Numbered from the stretch's first letter, positions 1 to 7,009 are shown. The stretch is 7,156 nt of DNA from Dehalococcoidales bacterium (GCA_016844285.1 JAENIS010000076.1:1-7156), one strand, 5' to 3'. Notes: generated by a model not told the origin, from the letters alone. Program-made: numbers and translations.

Positions 1-65
1 AAGGGGAGAGGGATAAAGGGTGAGAGGTTTATAAAACAATCTCAGCAATAGGGGTCAATAAATAA
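1..65. other. Upstream leader with possible remnant of a dispersed repeat
   Basis: Positions 1-27 are G-rich (AAGGGGAGAGGGATAAAGGG) and resemble the G-rich outer end of the repeat modules at about 1012-1248 and 6666-6940, where the right ends read GGGGGATA and similar. This may be the tail of a third copy cut by the window edge. A TATAAA at about 30-35 could be a -10 element for the downstream permease gene, without a convincing -35. AGGGG at 50-54 is the only Shine-Dalgarno-like sequence and sits 11 nt before the ATG at 66. Confidence 0.35.
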
Positions 66-995
66 ATGGGAGCCTATATTCTGCGCCGTCTGCTGTGGAC
101 GCCGGTTCTCCTGCTTATCGTCTCCTTTATCACCTTCCTCCTGGGCTACTACGGCCCGGGCGACCCGGTAGAGATGCTGATGAAGCAATATAGTGACCCG
201 GAGGTAGTCGCCCGTATCCATCAGCAGCGCGGACTGGATAAGCCGCTCATGGTGCAATACGGACGTTATATCAGCAATGCCCTGCAAGGTGACTTCGGGG
301 AGAGCTACAAGTACCGCGGCCGCTCCGTTCTGGAACTCATCGGGAAAAGGATGCTGGTTTCCAGCCAGCTGGGACTGGCAGCCCTGATACTCTCCCTGCT
401 GCTGGGAATCCCCATTGGTCTGTGGGCTGCCCTCAGACAGGGCAGGTGGCAGGATACGGCCATCATCAGCGCCACCCTCTTCTTTAACTCACTGCCGGTC
501 TTTATTACCGCGCCCTTTCTCCTCATGTTCTTCGTTCTCTGGCTGGGTATCCTGCCCAGTCATGGCTGGGGAGGCTTGTTTGATGTCCGCATCATTATGC
601 CGGCTCTGGTCATGGGCATACCGGGTGTCGCCTTCATTGCCCGCATGACGCGCCACAGCACGGTGGAAGTGCTGGCACAAGACTATATCCGCACCGCCCG
701 GGCTAAAGGATTACCCGAGTCTATGGTGCGCTGGCGGCATGTACTGAGGAATGCCATGATTCCCGTCTTCACCGTCGTCGGTCTGGGACTGGCAACGCTG
801 GTGACGGGCGCCATCATCACGGAGACCTATTTCGGTATCCCCGGTGTCGGGCGCCTGACGGTAGAAGCCTTCTTTTCCCGGGATTATCCGGTCATCATGG
901 CGTTCACCCTGATAATTGCCGGCGCTTATGTCCTGGCGAACCTGATTGTCGATATTGGTTACCGCTTCCTTGACCCGCGGATAAAGTATGATTGA
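66..995 (+). CDS. ABC importer permease, DppB/OppB family (peptide/nickel type)
   Basis: The 309-residue protein is one of two inner-membrane channel subunits of a binding-protein-dependent importer of the dipeptide/oligopeptide/nickel class. The N-terminus starts with the family's typical single helix (YILRRLLWTPVLLLIVSFITFLL, residues 4-26). An external region follows with GLDKPLMVQYGRYI (56-69) and the hallmark GDFGES (75-80). The core permease domain (about 95-300) has around five hydrophobic helices. The EAA-like cytoplasmic loop that docks with the ATPase is seen as DYIRTARAKGLPESMVRWRHVLRNAMIPV (206-234), and ETYFGIPGVGRL (253-264) and the terminal LDPRIKYD are also typical. Length is normal for the family. 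The ATG at 66 fits the expected N-terminal helix; its ribosome site (AGGGG, 11 nt upstream) is weak. The substrate cannot be assigned from a permease alone. The second permease lies 289 bp downstream beyond a repeat module; no binding protein or ATPase gene is in view. Confidence 0.95.
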   Translation: MGAYILRRLLWTPVLLLIVSFITFLLGYYGPGDPVEMLMKQYSDPEVVARIHQQRGLDKPLMVQYGRYISNALQGDFGESYKYRGRSVLELIGKRMLVSSQLGLAALILSLLLGIPIGLWAALRQGRWQDTAIISATLFFNSLPVFITAPFLLMFFVLWLGILPSHGWGGLFDVRIIMPALVMGIPGVAFIARMTRHSTVEVLAQDYIRTARAKGLPESMVRWRHVLRNAMIPVFTVVGLGLATLVTGAIITETYFGIPGVGRLTVEAFFSRDYPVIMAFTLIIAGAYVLANLIVDIGYRFLDPRIKYD

Positions 996-1054
996 GATTA
1001 TTGATGACATTACCCCCTTAATCCCCCTCTCCTTAAAGGGCTCTTGCCTAGAAA

Positions 1055-1133
1055 GTCATTCTGAGGAACGAAGTGACGAAGAATCCGTGCTCAGAGGCGG
1101 ATAATACGGATTCTTCGCTATGCTCAGAATGAC
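1055..1133. repeat. Large imperfect palindrome in copy 1
   Basis: The left arm (1055-1088) begins GTCATTCTGAG and ends GAATCCGT; the right arm (1106-1133) begins ACGGATTC and ends CTCAGAATGAC. Both ends are exact reverse complements. The middle of the arms (GAACGAAGTGACGAA against TTCGCTATG) differs in length by 6 nt, and the central loop is 17 nt. Transcribed RNA would fold into a long hairpin. The same arms in diverged form occur at 6712-6811. Confidence 0.85.
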
Positions 1134-1189
1134 ACGAACGTAATACTTTTAGGGTAAAGCCCCTTGAAAGAGCAAGGTGAGGAAAGTCA

Positions 1190-1212
1190 AAGAGAGGCAG
1201 AGCCTTTCTTAG
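1190..1212 (+). terminator. Weak terminator-like hairpin between the permease genes
   Basis: AAGAGAGGC (1190-1198) pairs with GCCTTTCTT (1202-1210) across an AGA loop, giving 9 pairs including one G-T. The right arm is itself T-rich, but no strong T run follows. It occupies the position that the strong hairpin at 6868-6900 has in the other repeat copy. If active, it would reduce read-through from the first permease gene into the second. Confidence 0.35.
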
Positions 1213-1284
1213 CAATTAACTCCCCTTCCTTTAGGGGCAGGGGGATAGATTTCTAGATACTCTCTCGATGATTGAGGAGTTACC

Positions 1285-2244
1285 ATGATGGCCGGAGAAG
1301 AGATAAAGAAAAGATTACCGCGAGGGCGGAGCCTGTGGCTCTATGCCGCTCAGCGGTTTGTGCGGAACAAGATAGGCATGGCCTGCTTGACAATTATTGT
1401 GCTGCTCTATGGTATGGGCATTCTCGCTCCCTGGGTAACTCCCTACAATTATGACCAGCAGAACCTGAATGGAGCACTTCAGCCGCCTGGCTGGCAACAC
1501 CCATTCGGGACGGATAGGCTGGGGCGGGATATGTTTAGCCGTGTTATCTATGGCGTACGGACGACGGTGATTGTCACCATCGCCGCGATGGCCACCGGCG
1601 GTCTGGTGCTAGGCATCGCTTTAGGACTCATCTCCGGCTACTTCGGGCGCCTGGCGGATAGCCTCATCATGAGAGTCGGCGAGGTTTTTCTCGCCTTTCC
1701 TGATATTTTGCTGGTCATCCTTATTGCCGCCACGGTGAAACCGAGGGTAGTGACGTGGGTACATGGTATCGAGGACGCCACCGGCGTGGCCGGCCTGGTG
1801 AAATCGGGTATGGTCGATTATATGGTAGTGTTTGGTGCTCTGGCCATTGTGAGCTGGGTGGGTATGGCCCGAATCGTGCGGGGGCAGGTACTCACTCTGA
1901 AACAAAGCCAGTACATCCTGGCTGCCAGGGCGCTGGGGGCTTCTCACTGGCGGATTATCTTCCATCATATCTTCCCCAACCTGCTGCCGGCGATAATCGT
2001 CGTCGTCTCCGTCGGTATGGGCAGCATTGCTGGCTCCGAAGTGATGCTGAGCTGGCTCGGGCTGGGTGTGCAACCACCCGTACCCAGCCTGGGGGTGATG
2101 ATATTCGACAATGGCGATATTAGCGTGCTGAGGACAACCCCTTACCTGCTGCTCTTTCCCGTGGCGACAGTCGCCATTATCATCTTTGCCTTTAATCTGC
2201 TGGGCGACGCTCTCAACGATGCCCTCAATCCTCGAGCCAGGTGA
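1285..2244 (+). CDS. ABC importer permease, DppC/OppC family (peptide/nickel type)
   Basis: The 319-residue protein is the second channel subunit of the same kind of importer and would pair with the DppB-like protein in the membrane. It shows an OppC-type N-terminal helix (about 30-50, following RFVRNKIGMACL) and the hallmark HPFGTDRLGRDMFSRVIYGVR (72-92). The permease core follows, with EVFLAFPDILLVILI (133-147) and an EAA-like ATPase-docking loop QYILAARALGASHWRIIFHHIFPNLLP (209-235). The family tail is LLGDALNDALNPR (305-317). About 25-30 residues (roughly 151-179, KPRVVTWVHGIEDATG...) sit between two helices where many relatives have a short loop. GAGGAG at 1274-1279 lies 5 nt before ATG 1285 and 8 nt before the adjacent ATG 1288, so either codon may be used. 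The stop lies 11 bp from that of the convergent protease gene. No ATPase gene follows. Confidence 0.95.
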   Translation: MMAGEEIKKRLPRGRSLWLYAAQRFVRNKIGMACLTIIVLLYGMGILAPWVTPYNYDQQNLNGALQPPGWQHPFGTDRLGRDMFSRVIYGVRTTVIVTIAAMATGGLVLGIALGLISGYFGRLADSLIMRVGEVFLAFPDILLVILIAATVKPRVVTWVHGIEDATGVAGLVKSGMVDYMVVFGALAIVSWVGMARIVRGQVLTLKQSQYILAARALGASHWRIIFHHIFPNLLPAIIVVVSVGMGSIAGSEVMLSWLGLGVQPPVPSLGVMIFDNGDISVLRTTPYLLLFPVATVAIIIFAFNLLGDALNDALNPRAR

Positions 2245-2255
2245 ATCAGGCAGCG

Positions 2256-3446
2256 CTAGCGGCGTGGGGAGCAACCGAATGTCCAACGGTTAGCCTGGGC
2301 GGCAGGTACCGGGGTTTGTTCGGTGGGCTGCTCTTCCCAGGGTGGCAGCCCCAGGGTCTTACGCCAGGCATTATCCAGACCATCCTGGTCAAAGCCGTAG
2401 ACCTTCTTCAGCGCCTCGTCAATTGGCACTCCCTGCCGGAAAGCAGTGAAAAGCTGCTTGATTTTGCTTTCGCCATAGGTGTCAACCAGATACCTGACCA
2501 CGGCACGACCCTGACCATACATGAGAAGCGTTTCCTGCGAAACCCCCGGCCTGGACTGTAACTGTCTTAGCCGGAACAGCTTGTTCGCCGAGACTGCTGC
2601 GGAGAGGTAGGTATCATAGCTAGAGCTAGGGTTAATATTGGCATACTCGGCCATACCTTCATTGAGCCATGCCGGCAAATCACTGGTGGCACCCCTGGTT
2701 GCCTCCCTGAATATCATGTGGGTAATTTCATGAGAAGCAATACCATCAATCTGGGGGTCACCAGCCAGCACCAGTAAGACACCATACTCGTAATGAGCTT
2801 GACCCTGAGTCAGGAGTTCCGTCTGAGTCGCCCTGGAGACAAAAGGCAGGGCCGCAGCCATGTGGGTGGCATTGTTGTAAGCAATAACCCTGATGGTTTG
2901 TGTCGGCGTGATACCCAGCAAAGCTCCCATCCTGGTTACGGTACCGGTGCCGGCTTTAAGGATTAACTGTGCCCGCGCCTGAGTAGGGCCGTAGTAGTAT
3001 ACCTCCACCAGCCCTGCCGTAACTTTCTCCCACTGGAAGCGGTTATCCAGGTATAAGAATGTTTCCTTCTCTGTCTCCAGTGTTCTGCCGGCGCTATCGG
3101 TGATGATAAAACGGTACTCAAGTAGAATCCCCGGTGGTTTGTACTGGGCACCATTCGTTGGCAGCAGGTATTTTCCCTGCACCGTGGTCGCTGGCTCAAG
3201 CTTCAGGTAGGCATAAGAGCCAACTGGACTGCCATTAACCCGCATTTCCAGCTTGATTTCCTTTATCGTCGCCGGTGCTATTGTCTCGGCGGTCACCTCA
3301 AAGGCAACGCCATCAGGAAACTGGCTGCGTACATCCTTCTGTTTGAGGACAATGGCTCCTTCCTGCCCCTGGGCTGGAAAGACTACCAGAGCTAATAAAC
3401 CAAATATCGCTATAAAAAGCCCTATCGCCCGTTTCATCTTACTCAC
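2256..3446 (-). CDS. Secreted zinc metalloprotease, peptidase-MA-like (gluzincin)
   Basis: The 396-residue protein is probably exported and acts outside the membrane as a zinc-dependent peptidase; its substrate is unknown. The N-terminus is a Sec signal peptide (K/R, then a hydrophobic stretch at 8-23), with likely cleavage after AQG (27). Residues about 30-137 look like a beta-sandwich domain (VAFEVTAETIAP...ILLEYRFIITDSAGR...). The catalytic part follows: ASHEITHMIF supplies H239, E240 and H243, and AWLNEGMAEYA supplies the likely third ligand E263, 20 residues after H243. This HExxH...NEGxAEY pattern fits the peptidase MA family. The C-terminal helices (about 305-365, with ALKKVYGFDQDGLDNAWRKTLG) are also typical, then a Pro/Gln-rich tail. 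The longest frame starts at GTG 3446. ATG 3437 is the likelier start because GGTGAG (3442-3447) lies 4 nt before it; only three residues differ. It diverges from the repeat-protein gene. Confidence 0.88.
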   Translation of the reverse strand: MSKMKRAIGLFIAIFGLLALVVFPAQGQEGAIVLKQKDVRSQFPDGVAFEVTAETIAPATIKEIKLEMRVNGSPVGSYAYLKLEPATTVQGKYLLPTNGAQYKPPGILLEYRFIITDSAGRTLETEKETFLYLDNRFQWEKVTAGLVEVYYYGPTQARAQLILKAGTGTVTRMGALLGITPTQTIRVIAYNNATHMAAALPFVSRATQTELLTQGQAHYEYGVLLVLAGDPQIDGIASHEITHMIFREATRGATSDLPAWLNEGMAEYANINPSSSYDTYLSAAVSANKLFRLRQLQSRPGVSQETLLMYGQGRAVVRYLVDTYGESKIKQLFTAFRQGVPIDEALKKVYGFDQDGLDNAWRKTLGLPPWEEQPTEQTPVPAAQANRWTFGCSPRR

Positions 3447-3469
3447 CGCAATATCTTTTCTATCCCAGC

Positions 3470-3478
3470 ATTATACCA
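3470..3478 (-). promoter_or_regulatory. Extended -10 promoter candidate for the metalloprotease gene
   Basis: Read on the minus strand, the sequence is TGGTATAAT: a consensus TATAAT (3475-3470) preceded by the TGn extension. No good -35 hexamer is visible at 16-18 nt upstream, as is common for extended -10 promoters. Transcription would start near 3463, giving a leader of about 25 nt before ATG 3437. Confidence 0.55.
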
Positions 3479-3584
3479 CAAGGGCTAATCTCGAATCACT
3501 ACAAAATCCGGCGGTGACGATGCCGTCGTATCGATAGCAGGCATTGAGAGGGTGAAGGGTTAGTAATCCATCTCGGCTTTTTAC

Positions 3585-3611
3585 TTGACAATTGGAGGGT
3601 AAAAGTATAAT
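3585..3611 (+). promoter_or_regulatory. Sigma-70-type promoter for the large repeat-protein gene
   Basis: TTGACA at 3585-3590 and TATAAT at 3606-3611 both match the housekeeping consensus exactly. The spacer is 15 bp, shorter than the optimal 17, so strength may be lower than the hexamers suggest. Transcription would begin near 3618, about 40 nt before the ATG at 3660. GGAGG at 3644-3648 (11-nt spacing) and AGGA at 3654-3657 can serve as the ribosome site. The two promoters in this spacer fire in opposite directions, with -10 boxes about 130 bp apart. Confidence 0.65.
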
Positions 3612-3659
3612 CTCAATTTAAGCTCAAAAAAGAGGAAGCAAGCGGAGGCCTACAGGATT

Positions 3660-6599
3660 ATGCGAAGGGTAGCAACTGTTATCGCTAGCATCATATTAGC
3701 TTTGGTCACCATAGGATTCATGGGCAGCCCGGTCCTGGCTGATGTCCCCATCTCCCTGAGCCGGACCAGTGGGCCTCCCGGAACTTCGGTAACTATCAGT
3801 GGCTCTGGCTTTACGGCTAATGAGATAAACATTACGGTGACCTATGATAGCACGACCGTGGCATCAGGCATCACGGCAGGTCCCACCGGAGCGTGGAGTG
3901 CCAATTTTGTGGTGCCGGCCTCGGCCTCCGGCAACCATACTATTGATGCTTTGAGCGCCATTCAAAGTGCCAATGTCACTGAAGTCAGTTTCTACGTAAC
4001 CCCGGCGATTACCATCAACCCGGCCAATGGGCCTCCCGGAACTTCCATCACTGTTACCGGCTCCGGCTTTGGTGCCAGTGAATCCGGTCTCGCGGTGACC
4101 TTAGATGGCAACCCGGTGACATTATCTCCGGCAGCCCCGTCAGCCAGTGAAAAGGGGGCATGGAGCGCCAGCTTTGTGATGCCTGCTTCCGCCGCTGGCA
4201 GTCGCACCATCGGCGCCTCTGGCGTTTCTTCTTCGACCGCTAGCGTGCCTGGCGTAACCTTTGCCGTAAACCCCGCCATTACCCTCAACCCAGCCAGCGG
4301 GCCTCCCGGAACTTCCATCACTGTTACCGGCTCTGGTTTTAGTAACGGTGAATCCGGTCTCACGGTGACCTATGATAGCACCAAAGTGCCAACAGTACCA
4401 CCGACAGTATCAGCCAATCCCCAGGGAGGATGGAGTGCCAGCATTGTTGTTCCCGCTTCAGCCGGCGGTAGCCACCCCATCGACGCCTCTGGTGCTACTT
4501 CTGCTGCTACCAGCGTCCCTGACACAATTTTTACTATCACCCCGGTCATCAGCGTTGGCCGGACCAGTGCACCGGTTGGTGCTTCTGTTCCTATCACCGG
4601 TGCTGGCTTTGCGGCCAATGAAAGCGGTATCACCATAACCTGTGATGGCACTCCGGCGGCATCAGGGATAGCGGCTAATGCTCAGGGGGCGTGGAGCTCC
4701 AGCTTTGTCGTGCCTGCTCTAGCTGCCGGTAACCATGTCATTGACGCCAATGGTGCCACTTCCACTGCTGCCACTGTACCGGACATATCTTTTAATATAA
4801 CCGCCGCTATCAGCATCAGCCGAGCCAGCGGAGCTGCCGGTACTTCAATAACTGTTACCGGCTCTGGCTTTAGCGCCGGTGAGACCGGTATCACGGTAAC
4901 CTACGACGATGCTACGGTGGCAACGGGCATATCAGCCAATCCCCAAGGGGCTTGGAAAGCCACTTTCGTTGTTCCCCCATCAGCTTCGGGTAGCCATACC
5001 ATCAACGCCTCCGGCTCGGTGACTAAAGCCGTCAGCGTCGGTGAGGCTTCGCTTAACGTCACCGCTGCCATTACCACCAGCCCCGTTTCTGGTTATGTCG
5101 GGCTAGCGGTCGAGGTTACCGGGTCCGGCTTTGCCGCCAACAACAATCTGCGATTTACCTATGATAACACCGATATTTCCGTTGAGGGGGCAACCACCGA
5201 TACCTCGGGGAGCTTCACTAAGTCAGTTACCGTGCCCAAGTCCAAAGCCGGAGCACACACCATCAAAGTAGTTGATGCCGAAAGAAACGAAGCCAAAGCG
5301 ACTTTCACGATGGAAAACGCTCCCCCGCCAGCACCCAGAATTCTTTCCCCTCAGGATGGCACCAGAGTGGGCATTGCCGGTGGCGCGACCCCGACCTTCA
5401 AGTGGTCACCTGCCACCGACCCCAGCGGCGTTACCTACGTGCTGCAAATAGACACCGGCCCCGACTTCACTCAGCCGATACTGGAGCGTGCCGACATTGC
5501 TCGCTCCAGCTACACTTTGACTAAGGCCGAAGCCTTAACGCGGGGACAATACTTCTGGAGGGTCAAAGCTGTCGATGGGGCGTCTAACCAGAGTGATTGG
5601 TCGCCGGAGTGGTCAATCCAATCGGGGATGATGCCAGTCGCAGCTTTCATCTTTATCATCATTTTGGGCGTGGCACTGGTCGGGTTTGCGGTATACTTTC
5701 TCCTCATTCGTGGATTAATGAGAAGACGAGAGGCAGCGGTGGTTGAAGCTATGCCTGAAGAGGTGACGCCCCAGGTATTTCTCGGGCAATGGCGCGAGGT
5801 AGAAACGGAAAATCCGCGCCTGCGTAACATGCCGAGAAGGAAGGCTCTGGCTCAGCCGACCAGAACAAAAACACTCTCCGCGGAGGACATGGCTCGTCTT
5901 AAAGTCGTTGCCAACTTCGCCCAGTCATTGCCTTTAATGGAAGCATGCTACGATACGGAATGGATTACTAATCTGGTGAGAGGAGCAACCGGCACAGAAC
6001 TATCTCCACAAACCTATGAGCAATTGCTAAAGGGCGAGCTTCCGGTACGCTATGAGCCGGCATGGACACGCCACCCCCTGTATCTGGAACTGAAAACCTT
6101 GTTGGAAGGGCAACCTGTCCTGCTGGAGCTGAATGGTTTTGTTGACACCGCCGGTCACTGTACTTCGGAAGCGGTCCTGTTACTCCAGGAAGTCTACCGC
6201 GATATCGGCACCGAGCCTGCTTTCGACCTGACAACGAAAGGGGGCTGGGCATTTATCGCCGGCGTTTATACCGACGCTCTCAGCTGGTTCCGGGGGAAGT
6301 CTCTGCTGGAACCTTCGGAACGAGACTATAGTATCAAGCCATCGGATGCTCCGGACGAGGAAACGGAGGTACTCTGCTTGTATGGTGAAGAAAGCACCTG
6401 TTTCTCCGGGCCTCTTATCCAGGTCCTGGATGAGAAAGAAGCCCTGCAACTGCGTGCTCTTCACCTCAAGCTGCGCCGTACCTACCGGAACAGTGACCGT
6501 GCCAGGCAGCTTGTCGCCATGATGACGCAGCTAGAGGTGCAACGAAGCCGGTTACTCAGTGCTTTCAGCCAGTTCGGTAGCGCCATGGGGAGTTCCTAG
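3660..6599 (+). CDS. Surface receptor-like protein: six Ig/TIG-like repeats, FnIII-like domain, one TM helix, unknown cytoplasmic domain
   Basis: The 979-residue protein has a Sec signal peptide (1-27, likely cleaved VLA|D). Six Ig/TIG-like repeats of 86-90 residues follow (about 30-114, 115-205, 206-295, 296-381, 382-468, 469-552), each with a PxGTSITVTGSGF-type opening, a TVTYD-like strand, GAWSASFVVPASA and a SHTIDASG ending. Residues about 553-654 are fibronectin-III-like (PRILSPQDG...FKWSPATDPSGVTYVLQID...YFWRVKAVDGASNQSDWSPEWSI). One transmembrane helix (about 658-684) ends in RGLMRRR, which by the positive-inside rule puts the last ~290 residues in the cytoplasm. That part has a basic linker, then an alpha/beta-looking domain (about 738-979) with four cysteines (763, 834, 906, 914) that I do not recognise. 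The repeats suggest adhesion or ligand binding; this is inference. The TAG stop is created by the junction with a mobile element: without it the protein would end five residues later (YYSVA). The gene is divergent from the metalloprotease. Confidence 0.9.
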   Translation: MRRVATVIASIILALVTIGFMGSPVLADVPISLSRTSGPPGTSVTISGSGFTANEINITVTYDSTTVASGITAGPTGAWSANFVVPASASGNHTIDALSAIQSANVTEVSFYVTPAITINPANGPPGTSITVTGSGFGASESGLAVTLDGNPVTLSPAAPSASEKGAWSASFVMPASAAGSRTIGASGVSSSTASVPGVTFAVNPAITLNPASGPPGTSITVTGSGFSNGESGLTVTYDSTKVPTVPPTVSANPQGGWSASIVVPASAGGSHPIDASGATSAATSVPDTIFTITPVISVGRTSAPVGASVPITGAGFAANESGITITCDGTPAASGIAANAQGAWSSSFVVPALAAGNHVIDANGATSTAATVPDISFNITAAISISRASGAAGTSITVTGSGFSAGETGITVTYDDATVATGISANPQGAWKATFVVPPSASGSHTINASGSVTKAVSVGEASLNVTAAITTSPVSGYVGLAVEVTGSGFAANNNLRFTYDNTDISVEGATTDTSGSFTKSVTVPKSKAGAHTIKVVDAERNEAKATFTMENAPPPAPRILSPQDGTRVGIAGGATPTFKWSPATDPSGVTYVLQIDTGPDFTQPILERADIARSSYTLTKAEALTRGQYFWRVKAVDGASNQSDWSPEWSIQSGMMPVAAFIFIIILGVALVGFAVYFLLIRGLMRRREAAVVEAMPEEVTPQVFLGQWREVETENPRLRNMPRRKALAQPTRTKTLSAEDMARLKVVANFAQSLPLMEACYDTEWITNLVRGATGTELSPQTYEQLLKGELPVRYEPAWTRHPLYLELKTLLEGQPVLLELNGFVDTAGHCTSEAVLLLQEVYRDIGTEPAFDLTTKGGWAFIAGVYTDALSWFRGKSLLEPSERDYSIKPSDAPDEETEVLCLYGEESTCFSGPLIQVLDEKEALQLRALHLKLRRTYRNSDRARQLVAMMTQLEVQRSRLLSAFSQFGSAMGSS
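3747..5315 (+). repeat. Six in-frame tandem repeats encoding Ig/TIG-like domains
   Basis: The opening motifs recur at codon spacings of 86, 90, 90, 87 and 87. At the DNA level repeats 2 and 3 are closest: 35 identical bases begin at 4029 and again at 4299, exactly 270 bp apart. Repeat 1 shares only the first 17 of these (from 3771). Repeats 4 to 6 are more diverged, repeat 6 most of all. This pattern indicates duplication or gene conversion most recently between units 2 and 3. Confidence 0.85.
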
Positions 6600-6615
6600 T
6601 GTCACGTCAGGTTAA
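6599..6615 (+). repeat. Left terminal inverted repeat of the 428-bp element
   Basis: GTGTCACGTCAGGTTAA, preceded by TA. The first G completes the TAG stop codon of the upstream gene. Confidence 0.78.
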
Positions 6616-6711
6616 TTGCTGAACTAATGACTGCTTTAGCACACATTACTCCTTACGGACGACCTCACCCTCTTAATCCCCCTCTCCTGCGTAGGGGGTC
6701 TTGTATCAAAT

Positions 6712-6811
6712 GTCATTCTGAGGAGCGAAGCAACGAAGAATCTAGGCGTGGGGCCGGCAGTAAGCCAATAGTCCCCACTACCCCGAGACCCTTCGCTACG
6801 CTCAGGGTGAC
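6712..6811. repeat. Large imperfect palindrome in copy 2
   Basis: The left arm begins GTCATTCTGAGGAGCGAAG (6712) and the right arm ends CTTCGCTACGCTCAGGGTGAC (6811). The arms pair over about 26 bp with a few mismatches and one small offset; the interior (about 6744-6785) is unrelated to the interior of copy 1. One frame across it translates as CHSEERSNEES...PFATLRVTGK, a product of the repeat rather than a gene. Confidence 0.8.
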
Positions 6812-6867
6812 AGGGAAGGACTCATTTTTGAGGCAACGCCCCTGAGTAGGAGAAGGGAAAGAGATTT

Positions 6868-6905
6868 AAGAGAGGGGGCTAACGCCCCCTCTCTTTTACT
6901 TTACT
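6868..6905 (+). terminator. Strong rho-independent terminator-like hairpin
   Basis: AAGAGAGGGGGC (6868-6879) pairs perfectly over 12 bp with GCCCCCTCTCTT (6884-6895) across a TAAC loop, and is followed by TTACTTTACT. It lies 269 bp after the stop of the repeat-protein gene and is carried by the mobile element, so it probably ends that transcript now. A second hairpin at 6906-6928 follows directly. Confidence 0.7.
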
Positions 6906-7009
6906 CCCCCTTCCCGATGGGAAGGGGGATAGGGGGATGGGCACTTGACTGAAGCTTCCCGGTGAGTCAGACCATTCCCCTATTATCACGAAGTAGCAAT
7001 AGCCACTTG

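Larger units (their letters stand above)
1012..1248. repeat. Intergenic palindromic repeat module, copy 1 (MITE/REP-like)
   Basis: This module fills nearly all of the 996-1284 gap between the two permease genes; I see no gene here. It starts with CCCCCTTAATCCCCCTCTCC and contains a large imperfect palindrome (1055-1133). It continues through a purine-rich stretch and a small hairpin followed by T residues (1190-1210), and ends with a C-rich/G-rich hairpin (CCCCTTCCTTTAGGGG, from 1222) and GGGGGATA. The same succession of parts occurs at 6666-6940, with the same order and orientation but diverged sequence. It is non-coding and therefore either a non-autonomous mobile element or a REP-like repeat. 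No clear target-site duplication flanks this copy, so its exact ends are uncertain. Confidence 0.75.
6666..6940. repeat. Palindromic repeat module, copy 2, inside the mobile element
   Basis: The parts follow the same order as in copy 1: a CTTAATCCCCCTCTCC start, the GTCATTCTGAGG...CTCAGGGTGAC palindrome (6712-6811), CAACGCCCCTGAGTAGGAG against AAAGCCCCTTGAAAGAG, the hairpin followed by T residues (6868-6900), and a final C-rich/G-rich hairpin (6906-6928; 10-bp stem CCCCCTTCCC/GGGAAGGGGG, loop GAT). The outer sequences 6616-6665 and 6941-7009 are not shared with copy 1, so the module and the TIR-bounded element have different limits. Confidence 0.75.

Noticed and set aside
66..2244. Naming the importer specifically as dipeptide, oligopeptide or nickel transporter (dppBC, oppBC, nikBC)
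   Set aside because: The permease sequences are shared across the class, and no binding protein or ATPase gene is visible to fix the substrate.
2245..2275. Possible terminator between the convergent genes (CGCTAGCG palindrome at 2254-2261)
   Set aside because: An 8-bp palindrome with no loop and no T run is not a credible terminator in either direction.
1621..2286. A 221-codon minus-strand open frame opposite the DppC-like gene
   Set aside because: It is a shadow of a well-supported permease gene: the composition is His/Gln/Asp-rich with no domain, and it has no promoter or ribosome site.
3992..4894. Minus-strand open frames opposite the Ig-like repeats (PEPVTVMEVPGGPLAGL repeats)
   Set aside because: They mirror the periodicity of the real repeats on the plus strand and are explained by GC-rich codon structure.
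3747..5315. Regularly spaced repeats that might suggest a CRISPR array
   Set aside because: The period is 258-270 bp, in frame, protein-coding and diverged; there are no short identical repeats with unique spacers.
6627..6845. A 72-codon open frame (MTALAHITPYGRPHPLNPPLLRR...) across repeat copy 2
   Set aside because: It lies wholly in the non-coding palindromic repeat. The CHSEERSNEES...PFATLRVTG string is the mechanical translation of the palindrome arms, and there is no ribosome site.
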